Source: Albula goreensis (Eukaryota; Chordata; Actinopteri; Albuliformes; Albulidae). Taken from it: a DNA stretch of 64,000 bases. A program made the position numbers and the translations under genes. The DNA lies in NCBI GenBank assembly GCA_022829145.1, contig CM040748.1, positions 285,001 through 349,000 on the forward strand, in the 5' to 3' direction. The first letter of the stretch is position 1; each line of letters starts with the position of its first letter. This document shows, piece by piece, positions 46,301 to 58,300 of this stretch. The notes beneath the pieces are model-generated. The model made no database searches and was not told the origin of the DNA. It saw nothing but the letters and a program-made list of their open reading frames with translations.

Positions 46301-49300
46301 ACAGTGTAATCATTTAGCTGTATGCTTTTGTTGTGATCCTCTTCATTGATCATTTCAAACTTCTGTGGCAACGTTTTTTACTGTTAAAACATACTTAAGC
46401 TGAACAGCAGCAAAATAGAAAGGTGGTGACATTCTTAGGATTTCTTCATTGCCTGAGGAGCTCCTTTCAGATGTTCTTTGTGGTGTACCAACTTGCAAGC
46501 CTCGATTTCACAAGCCTTGCATTACATTTAACATGTTCTACAACATACTGTGTTTTGTTGCAAATAGTAAATTGGAATGACTGAATTTCTGACTGAAAAC
46601 TGACCAGTCCGACCTCACCAAGCAGTGACCTGTCTGAGGGCCGTTACTGCTCAAAACGGCCAGCTCTCGTCAGCCTCATTACCAGCTTCTGCTGATGCAC
46701 TGCTCTCTCCCCAATCAGTAAAGAGGACTCCTCAGGCAATCAGGGACATGCTAAGGCATGTGTCATGAACAAATGTTACATCATTTTAAATTGCATTTTA
46801 AAAGCTTTGTTTAAAAACTATATATGTATAATTATTTCATTAACATACTATTAATCTTGATTTGGGGGGAGTGATAACACACAGGTGATCCGGGGGGTGA
46901 TTTTAATATAAGATCACAGCTGATCTCAGAGCTGCTCCCACATAACTTAGACTAAACACAGTTTAATGCTAAAAGTTACTTCCTGTATTTGAAGAACACA
47001 ACCTAACAGATTCACCCAACCTGACTGAGCACTGTTTTGAAGACCATGAATTTTTCTTCCCTGAAAATGAATCTCTGCAAAGGGCAGAGTATTACAGTGG
47101 ACATTTTGAGCTGAAGAACATGAGTATGTGTTACTGTTAGACTCCAGGAGTGTTTGGCATGTTCTCCACCTCTCTCAGCTAGGCTTTCCTACCGGACCAG
47201 CCGTCGGCCATCCCCCACCTTCACCTCACTGCCATTCCCACCAAGGAGCAGAGCCCCAGGAGCCTCCTGCGCCCAGGTGCAGAGCCAGATAAAAGGTAAC
47301 CACTAACACCTCCTCACTTATAATACCTACTCACCCGTAACACCTATTCACCTGTGATACTCACCTTTAAAACCTACTCAACTGGATCGTCCAATCAGCA
47401 TACATAGCATTGCGTTAGGAGGTATTGCCATATCATATAACACAATAAATCAATCACATTGAAGTGTGACAGTACTGAATCTCTCCACAGGGACCAGCGT
47501 GGTGTGAATGCTGTGCACGTGCTGCTGGCTCAGTGGCCCAAAGGCGGTGTCCCCAGGCCAGAGGTGAGCAGTAGGTTTGAGTGCTCTGTGGCAGAGCGCC
47601 AGCAGCAGGCTGCGGGCTGTCTGAGGCTGCTCTGTGGATCTGGACTGGACCTTAATGCCGGGCTGGACAGCGAGAGCAGGGAAACTGCGCTGCACCTGGC
47701 CGTGCGGTATGGAGCTCTGCCCGCCGTGTCCATCCTAGCCAGCCATGGCGCCAATCTGAACACCGCCGACCGGCACGGCCTGATGCCCCTGCACATGGCA
47801 GTGAGCACGCTGAACCACGCCATTACCGCCAGCCTCCTCCAGCATGGAGCGGACCCAAACGCAGCCATGACCCGGACTGGCTCCACTGTGCTTCACATGG
47901 CTGTGATAGCCGTTATAACGGGCAACAGAGGCCGGGCTGTGGACCTGAGCTGCATCCACGCACTGCTGGAGCATGGAGCCCTGCCAGACACGCAGAGCAG
48001 GGCGGGCCGGACGGCCCTGCACGAGGCCTGCACAGCCGGACAGGTGGAGGTGGTAGACGTTCTGCTGAGCTACGGGGCCGACGTCAACGTGCAGACCGGG
48101 CTGGGGGAAAACTGCCTGTTCCTGTTCCTGGACCGCGAGGCCAACCTGCAGCGGACGGCCCTGCTGCAGGAGCTGCTGAGCCTGACCTGCCCTCTCACCC
48201 TGCGCAACTCTGCAGGGCTGCTGCCCCAGGGCCTGCTGCTCCCTACCCATCAGCACCAGACACGCACCCTGCTGCAGCTCAGCATGCAGCCGCCGCACCT
48301 GCAGCACCTGTGCAGGATTCACCTGCGGCTGCAGGGACGCCACGCCCAGCCCCACCTCAGGGCCACACTGCCCCACAGCCTGTACGACTTTGTCTACAGC
48401 AAGGGTGTAACTGTGAGGTGCGCCTCCCCTGTGAGGCACAAGCGAGTGATAGGGGAGGCGCAAGGACTGAGGACAATAGATAAATAAATATTTAAAAGTT
48501 AGTTTTGTGTTTCTGTTCTACAAAGTAGAATATATAAACTTAAAATGGTAACAGAATTACAGGGTATTGTAACACCAGCGTGATTCAGCTAATCTCATTC
48601 TAAATCGCATCCAAAGTTGTTTTCTCAGCCAAATCTTGAATCATATTATTTGTAGTCTGTTTTGCGCCTTCCCAAGAGAAAAAACACCAATAAACCAATA
48701 ACAGCAAACAGCTGGCAGTGCCTTGGATTTATTCCCCTCCCCCTTTTTATTTGGCAACGTAGAAGTTTGGATTTTCCAAAACGACATGGTGTAAACAAGT
48801 TATTTGCAAAGTGGCAAAGGTAAGGTTCGCAATTAGGATGGCAACATGATGAACCTTTTTAACCACCTCAAAAGAAAGCACCCAAAAGAGAATTCAGACA
48901 GTCAAACAGAGAGGGGATCCCAAGACAGTGCATCAGCTCCAGCCACACGGCCAGAGGCTACAAGGCCCAAACTAACAACTAACAGAGGCATTTGAGAAAG
49001 GCACTCCGTATGACAGGACAAGTAAGCGCTGGAAAGAGGTAACTGATGCAGTGACATTTTACCTGGCCAAGGATAAGATTCCCACAAAAACTATGGAAAA
49101 CAAGGGTTTCAAAAGACTGCTCAAAATAGTTGATCTGCAGTATGCAATACCCAGCCGGAAATATTTTCCCAACACAGCCATTCCACGGCTGTACTCCAAA
49201 TACCGGGACAAGATTCAACACAGCCATTCCACGGCTGTACTCAAAATGCCGGGACAAGATTCAACACAGCCATTCCACGGCTGTACTCAAAATGCCGGGA

Positions 49301-52300
49301 CAAGATTCAACACAGCCATTCCACGGCTGTACTCCAAATGCTGTGACAAGACTCAACACAGAATTCAAAACGTCCAGTTTTTTGCAACTACAAGTGGTTT
49401 ATGGTCTAGTCGCACTTCAGAACCTTACTGTCTTCCTGCAGTTTCTGAGGTTTTGTTATGCAAACATGGCATAGACATTCTTAGAACTATCGTGTTCATG
49501 TTCATAAGATCCTGCTTCAGAGCTGTAGCTTTCAATATCTTTCAGTTTTTATTTTAATGTGCTGCTATTTTAATTGCTAATTCAGCAATAAGCATGATGA
49601 GTTGTAATCCAGTTTAACGGGTCTTTTGCCTAGGGATGCCTGTTTGTGTGTGTGAGTGTGTATGTGTGTGTGAGAGAGAGTGTGGCGCCCCTGCTATGCT
49701 GTGCAGGGTGTGTGTGTCCAAATACAAATACAGCAAGGCTAACTGCAGCAGGGCTAACTGCAGCAAGGCTAACTGCAGCAGGGCTACCTGCAATAAGGCT
49801 AACTGCAGCAGGGCTAACTGCAGCAAGGCTACCTGCAGCATGGCTACCTGCAGCACGGCTAACTGCAGCAAGGCTAACTGCAGCAGGGCTAACTGCAGCA
49901 GGGCTAACTGCAGCAAGGCTAACTGCAGCAAGGCTAACTGCAAGCCCTCACTGGACACCACAGTCTCTGCTGTGTGCCACAATGAGAACTATTAAACACC
50001 ACTGGATTTACTCACACCCCTGAGATGTGAATCTGCCACAGAGCAAACACCACTGGATTTACTCACACCCCTGAGATGTGAATCTGCCACAGGCAAACAC
50101 CACTGGATTTACTCACACCCCTAAGATGTGAATCTGCCACAGAGCAAACACCACTGGATTTACCCACACCCCTGAGACGTGAATCTGCCACAGAGCAAAC
50201 ACCACTGGATTTACTCACACCCCTGAGATGTGAATCTGCCACGAGCAAACACCACTGGATTTACCCACACCCCTGAGATGTGAATCTGCCACAGAGCAAA
50301 CACCACTGGATTTACCCACACCACTGAGATGTGAATCTGCCACAGAGCAAACACCACTGGATTTACTCACATCCTTGGGGCTAAGAAGGCTGCAGAGTGA
50401 AACAGGGCTCTGCTGGCCTCTGCCGTTGGGCCATTCATGGCCATGCAAATTAGGCTTCACAATAACCACTATTGCTAAGTATTATGGCCTCTTCAAGCCC
50501 AAAATGGCACTGTGAGTATAAGTAACCTACCTTAAGGTCTCTATGCATAATTCCCTTGGAGTGGATGTATGCCACTCCTTCCAGTATGGTCCGCAGAATG
50601 CTGAACGCATGCTCTGTGTCCACACATCTGTACGGATCTGCACCTCAGAAGAAAACAAAAAATGTTAACTGCAAAATAAGATACATGTACTACAACCCAA
50701 CTGATTTTACCTTCACATACGAACTGTGATAGTAAATATACCTATCCAAGACTATTAAAAGAGGTATTTATGAGATGAAGACGTAGAACTTGAGGGCTCC
50801 AACAGTGACACAGCTGTAGCAGCTTTTAACAGTTATGTTGGGGAAATGTGCGATAGTAACATGGAAATGTAGAGACTGAAGGTTAATAAAGTCAGTTCAT
50901 GGCTGGACTGTGCTAACAGCGAAATAAGCGATTAAATCTGACATCTCTGTGTGACTGAAATGAATGAATCTGTGCTAACAAGCCTGTAATTTATAGGTGG
51001 AACAGACACAATGCCAAGTTGTATTGTTTGAGGTGCAAAGGGAAAACCAACTCTGGAAAAATCTATGGTAAATGACGGAACTTTCCTAAAGCAGTCTATT
51101 ACACGTTACAGAATGCATGCAACAAGCCAGACATGACTTCTGCAATGGCACATATGCAGTGCACATATATGAGCCAAATATCACTGCTGTATGCAGCATA
51201 CTGGTGCGCACGCATTTCCTTATTTTACCTGCTAACTCCACTCAAGCCTGAGTCACCCTCTCCTCCCACACACTCCTCTAGACTGCTCTGAAAATGAAAC
51301 CTCTCCACACAAGTATCTCACTGCAACTAGCTAAGACCTAATTCAGGAAAAATAGTGATGCAAAGAATGACAATGAAAATTGGTGCCTTTTATTGCTGTT
51401 TGTCTTCTCTCTTGTTGCAACAGAGAAAATCATATAATGTAACATGCTGTATTAGACTGGCAGTCAAATAAATACATAAACACATGAATGAAGCAAGATC
51501 CTGTCACCTGAGAAGGCCTCACCCCCTGCAGGCCGGCTGTTCCGCTCCAGGATCCAGTCTCTCAGGGAGAGGTCACACAGCTGCATCTGAATATACAGCA
51601 TGAGGTAGAACTGCCCCTGGGGAACAGAGAGAGGAACATGAGGTAGAACCGCCCCTGGGGAACAGAGAGGAACATGAGGTAGAACCGCCCCTGGGGAACA
51701 GAGAGAGGAACATGAGGTAGAACCGCCCCTGGGAAACAGAGAGGAACATGAGGTAGAACCCCCCCTGGGGAACAGAGAGAGGAACATGAGGTAGAACCGC
51801 CCCTGGCGAACAGAGAGGAACATGAGGTAGAACTGCCCCTGGGGAACAGAGAGAGGAACATGAGGTAGAACTGCCCCTGGGGAACAGAGAGAGAACATGA
51901 GGTAGAACTGCCCCTGGGGAACAGAGAGAGGAAGATGAGGTAGAACTGCCCCTGGGGAACAGAGAGAGGAACATGAGGTAGAACTGCCCCTGGGGAACAG
52001 AGAGAGGAACTTGAGGTAGAACTGCCCCTGGGGAACAGAGAGGAACTTGAGGTAGAACTGCCCCTGGGGAACAGAGAGAGGAACATGAGGTAGAACTGCC
52101 CCTGGGGAACAGAGAGAGGACCATAGGCCTTCCTGATCTTTTCTATTCCAGAACCTGTAGCAATACATAATTTCAACAGGACACACACCTGGTTCTGTTT
52201 TACATACCTCACTGCTTTTTACTGGTATTTGAAATGACTGTGCTGTTTAATGACACTGGTGAGGGTGCCAAATAAATGCAATGGGATGGTGGGTGTTGGT

Positions 52301-55300
52301 TAGTTCTGGCTCATTGTGCCCCTGCCGCAGCTGAAGATAAGCAGGGCATTATCTGAGCTGAGCACCATGGCACAGGCTAAGGGCCAGGCGTATGAGGGCA
52401 TGCAGTGCACTGATACTCAGCACTAAGATGTGAGAGGTGAGGAGGGCGCCCTCACCTCCTCTGGGCTGGGACCTTCACACAGCGGACTGTCCATGTCTAT
52501 GTATGAGTTGTTGTTGATCTCCAGGCAGTCCCTGCTGTGGTCCTGTTGGGTCAGGGCAGAGGTGTCCGTGCTGGCCGGGCAGGTGGACACTGCCGTGCGC
52601 GGGCGGCCCAGGAACACACAGGGCAGGAAGCCCTCAGCACTGCGCATGGCTTTGGGGCACACCGCGGCACTACTCTCCCCCCTGGAGACCGACCCTTTCC
52701 CCTGCGCGCTCAGCAGCCCCTGCAGCCCCTTCTGTGCCGCCACCAGGTCTGGCACGCCCCCCGAGCTCTCAAACACGATGGAGGAGCCGCTGCTGCTTCC
52801 ACTGCTGACCTCCGGTCTGCGGAATGCCAAAACCACAAGTTAGATGCAGAAAAGAGGCGCGACACACATGAAATGGATTCATTCCTGCCGCAAATCATCA
52901 CGATGCCACCATGGCTGATTATCATTAAGCTGCTTTCTTACGCTTCTCTCTGTGAGGGGGTCTGCAGAGCTGGAAACTGTGATGTGATGGAGTTTGTGCC
53001 TAGAAGATAAACGAATCACAGGGACATTAGGAAACCCTAATACACAGGACGGAAACATTTCATGATTTTCAGTGCTGTAAATGTAAATGATGAAACTGAC
53101 TCAGAGTTAACTTTAACAATCTGTTGTCGTCTCACAAGAAACATCAGTACCTTAAGCAAAGCAAGAACTCCACCACTGCAACAATAAAAACTCCTAGCTT
53201 AAAGATCAATTTGAGTGTAATTCTGCTACTTTAAACAAATCAATAAGGCAGACAATATTGCTTAAGATGTGAAATCTTAAACAAAATTGAAAACTTATTT
53301 CACTGAAGAGCATACTGAAGATCACATCTTAAAAATCACTAAAAAAACATAATTGATTAATTTAATTGATTGACTTCAGGTACTTTTGAACTCTTGCAGA
53401 CGCCTGCTCGGTGTTTAGAATAACACTGTTTTCTGCTGGTGGCAGAAATCACAACATCAGGTCAGTGAGAGCCTCAGACCTGCTTTCGGCTGTGTGTGAG
53501 AATATGCTTTAGTACGATCTATGTATTTCTGCATGTAATATGTACTATGCTGTAGTATGGTGCAGTATGCTGTAGTATGCTGTACTATGCTGTTGTATGG
53601 TGTAGTATGCTGTACTATGCTGTAGTATGGTGTAGTATGCTGTAGTATGGTGCAGTATGCTGTACTATGCTGTAGTATGGTGTAGTATGCTGTACTATGT
53701 TGTAGTATGGTGCAGTATGCTGTAGTATGCTGTACTATGCTGTTGTATGGTGTAGTATGCTGTACTATGGTGCACTGTATTGCTACTGTTATAGAATGAA
53801 GCTGTGGGAGGAAGTTTTTTTTTCAATACATTTAGTTTTGCCTGCCCAAAGACAGGTAAATAACCAACTCGGGTACAAGTGAATAGAAGTTGCACATTAT
53901 TTATAATTTATTAAATGAATACGGAAAGGTAACACATCAGTGCCAATGAAGCTGTAAATAATAAAAATGAGTGTGAAGTTTCTTTTGGTTGCGGATATTA
54001 GCAATTCCCTGCATGGTGTCTCTGCTCGGTCTTTATCGCAGGTAAGGAGCTTACCCTTTGCTGAAGGCTGCACATGCTCCATCCAGGCAGTGTGGTAGCC
54101 AACTATGCTGGGATGCTGGAGGCTGGACAACACCTTCACCTCTCTGAGCACCTGCAGTAAATACAAGCCTGAGTGGGAGCATCCTCCAACAACCTGATCA
54201 CACAGCCAGCTGCAAACATCGGATTTTCTGAAGCAACACTTCCTATTGGCCTGTGTTCAGTCTGTGACAGAATGTAGTCAGTGACATGCTACGTTAATTC
54301 AGTATTCTGAGGGAAAGAGTGGATGAGGGAGGGTGGGGAATGAGTGGATGAGGGAGGGTGGGGAATGAATGGATGAAGGAGGGTTGGGAATGAGTGGATG
54401 AAGGAGGGTGGGGAATGAGTGGATGAGGGAGGGTGGGGAATGAATGGATGAGGGAGGGTGGGGAATGAGTGGATGAGAGAGGGTGGGGAATGAGTGGATG
54501 AGGGGGTGGGGAATGAGTGGATGAAGGAGGGTGGGGAATGAATGGATGAAGGAGGGTGGGGAATGAGTGGATGAGGGAGGGTGGGGAATGAATGGATGAA
54601 GGAGGGTGGGGAATGAGTGGATGAGGGAGGGTGGGGAATGAGTGGATGAAGGAGGGTGGGGAATGAGTGGATGAAGGAGGGTGGGGAATGAATGGATGAA
54701 GGAGGGTGGGGAATGAGTGGATGAAGGAGGGTGGGGAATGAATGGATGAGGGAGGGTGGGGAATGAGTGGATGAAGGAGGGTGGGGAATGAGTGGATGAA
54801 GGGGGTGGAGAATGAGTGGATGAAGGAGGGTGGGGAATGAGTGGATGAAGGAGGGTGGGGAATGAATGGATGAAGGAGGGTGGGGAATGAGTGGATGAGG
54901 GAGGGTGGGGAATGAATGGATGAAGGAGGGTGGGGAATGAGTGGATGAAGGAGGGTGGGGAATGAATGGATGAAGGAGGGTGGGGAATGAGTGGATGAAG
55001 GAGGGTGGGGAATGAGTGGATGAAGGAGGGTGGAGAATGAAGTGAAACACATAGGTGGAGCCCATATTCATCTAGTGGGCCGTGGGTTGGGTTCCACCCC
55101 ACAGCAGCACAGCCCTGGGCTGAGCCGGGGGCAGGGACAGCCAGAGTCGCACCTTCATGCAGTCCTCCCGTCTGACGCTCTTAATGAGAATCTTCTTCAC
55201 AGCATAGCTCTGCCCATCCAGCTTGTTGGTGACCTGTGGATATTACAGGTTCAACAGTAAATGCACAAGAAGTTAATGCTTTGAATGTTTTTGGAGTTTT

Positions 55301-58300
55301 TAATTTATTGGTCTGTTGCTTGCATTAGACCATTGTTTGCGTTGTTTTGTTTTCCTCTGGTTGTTGCATTAGTGGCGTTTGAGGCAGGAAAGAATGAGCA
55401 GGGTGGATACCTTGAAGACTCGGCCATAGGACCCTTTGCCAAGCGCACATATTTCCTCAAACTCACTGATGTACCGTGATGTCTGTGCTTGGAACAGACC
55501 GTCTTTGGATCTGAGATAGCCGGAAAACAATGTAAGTATGAGTCAAGCAACCAAACACAGGGTTCCCACGCTTACAGATGCTCCTTCACACAAAAGATCA
55601 TATAAGAAATCCTGATGGCACACAGCAAACAATGGAAGTCTAAAGGACAGAGAAAGAGTGCCTGCTAGTCACAGCACAACAACAGAGACAGCGTACAGAA
55701 TATATGATTAATAAACACATACACCTACCTTAATGTAAAGCTCTGGCCATCTGCATTCAAATACCTATGATCCTACAAGCAATAAAAAAAATACTGTCAG
55801 GTTTTTATACAGAGGACTGAGATAACGCACTGTTAGCATACAGCACGTCCCTGTGAGAGTTGCCTGTATAACACACAGTTAGCATGTAGCATGTCCCTGT
55901 GAGAGTCACCTGTGTAATGCAGTTTTAGCATGTGAAATGTCCCTGTGAGAGTTACCTGCATAATGCACTATAAAACTGTAGCACGTGCCTGTGGTAGCTA
56001 CCTGTATAATGCACTGTGAGCCTGTAGCAGGCATCTGTGGGAGTTACCTGTATAATACACTGTGAGCCTGTAGCATGCACCTGTGGGAGCTACCTGTATA
56101 ATGCAGTGCTAGCGTACAGCATGCACCTGAGAGAGTTACCTGGGGGAACAGGGAGGTGCTAGCAGCGTGCAGGAGCTCAGTAAATGCTCGGTTATGCTGC
56201 AGCCTCACTGTGCTGAACTCGTCGCTGATCGCCAGGGGAGACAGCAGGTTCATGCCTGCTAAGCGCTGACCAATCACTGAGGAAGCAATGAGCATGTCTG
56301 ATTACCATCCAATGACATGAAATACCAAACTTCTGACTAAAATCCAGACTAAAAAACATTAATACATACAGAGTTTGATGCATAACAAAAGTGTCATTTC
56401 ACACATACAGCTCCTTCTCTTGAGCAGAATCTGTCTGGAGCAAACATTTTTAACTCAACATTCCCACTCTTGGAATCCCATGTTAAGTTTATTCTGCAAT
56501 ATCATTATGGGATCACGTCACCAAACACACTGCATCACTACAGACAGCGATGTAAACAACCATAGTTACCACATCAGCGCACTTCCTCATAAGTCTGACA
56601 GGAAATGGTTTGGGTGAGACACAGGAAACGCTCACCTTTGAACAGCATGCGCGAGCGGTGCGGGTCCTTCTCATACACAAAGCACAGATGTTCCAACAGG
56701 GAGCCCAGCAGCAGGTGGTTTGGGATGGCAGCGGCAAACTCCTGGATGGAGGGGTAGTGTTTGCCATGCGGCCGCACATCCCCGGCCTCCACACAGTCAG
56801 AGGCTGTATTTACGCGGGGACGACACACCAGGGATTCATCAGACACAGTTCACAATTCAGTTCCTTAGTTTGATGAGCAAGCTTAAATATCATTCATTTA
56901 TACAAATGGAGTCATTACCCATACATGAGAGACATACTCATACATAAGAGACATACTCATACATGAGAGACATACCCATACATGAGAGACATACCCACAC
57001 ATGAGAGACATACCCATACATGAGAGACATACCCATACATGAGAGACATACCCATACATAAGAGACATACTCATACATGAGAGACATACCCATACATGAG
57101 AGACATACCCATACATGAGAGACATACCCATAAAACGGGAGCAGTGAGTGGAGGGGCAGCAGTCCACAGAGGCAGCTGGGACAGAAACACCCCCTCATTC
57201 CTGTCTGACATGTTCAAGACCTAATCTCTTTAGTTGTTATTCACTAACTTTAAGACCAGGGTCACTACCATCACATGTGTCCCCTTGGTTGTTCACTAAC
57301 TTTAAGGCCCAGGTCTGTGATGTGCACTATGCACATCAGGGCACATGGGAAGATTCCGGGAGGAAGTGAACAGACTGAGTTGAGTTTTGGGCTTGGATAC
57401 CAGTGCAGCACTCTGCATTCACCCTGCATTATGGTCAGTCATGTGGTACTTTAAATTCAACCCTGTGCATTTATGTCCTGTTTCAATTGTTGCATTACTT
57501 GTTTTTCCTCAAATGGTTCTTAATTCCACATGCAAACAAAATAGCCATTTCATAATTGAAATATTAACAGGAAGAAAACTTCAGCAGTTACAATTAAATT
57601 TTCTGACTTCTTTATTAATGTATTAACAAGAGAAAAATGGCCATTCTTACCTTCAGCAATAACTTTGGCAATCAGCCTAAAATATCTTTATTCTCAGGAT
57701 CCATTTTGCATGAAAATAAACTTCCAATTCAACAATAACCCACAGTTGAATATTTCAGAAGCTTTCTGCTGGAGCCTCTTGTTTATGTGTGGGGTGTGTT
57801 CAGGGGTCAGGCTTATCGGTCTGAGACACTAACGCCCCCTCCACCCCACACACGTAACAGCACCATGGGAGACTGGTAAAGAAATGTAAAATCTGTAAGA
57901 TACTCATATTTTTGATGTATGTGACATTACATATGGCATTACATATGCTCTGAAATGTGTATTAAATGCTTCAGAATTGTGTATGCACATTTAATAACCC
58001 CACTGCTGATCATGTTAAAATGTCTAATTATTTACACACTTTATGTGTTTTATTTTGAAATAAAGCACACACACACTCATATAATATTTGAATATAAATA
58101 TCTTACAATAAACATTGTGCCTTAAAAATATTGACTTAGTCTCCATAGTCTCCACAGCCTTTGTGATATAATGAGTATGTATTATGTTAATTGTAATAAT
58201 ATGTACAATTGTAATTGCACAGCATAAAAAATATTCTTAAAACAGGTGGATTCTAAAGAAAATCATTATTCTCCAACATGTTACATTTTAATCTAAACAA

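Noticed and set aside
47735-48463. 242-codon - strand frame
   Set aside because: Antisense shadow of ankrd61 exon 3, which has clear ankyrin repeats, splice sites and phase.
51464-52212. Three - strand frames with [10 protein letters not shown] repeats
   Set aside because: They are the acceptor-copy array; only the last unit, at 51616, belongs to exon 10.
54289-55102. Three overlapping - strand frames of about 260 codons rich in HSPPS
   Set aside because: The 25-bp unit lacks stops, so all three frames cycle through the same peptide; this is intron 6 of eif2ak1.
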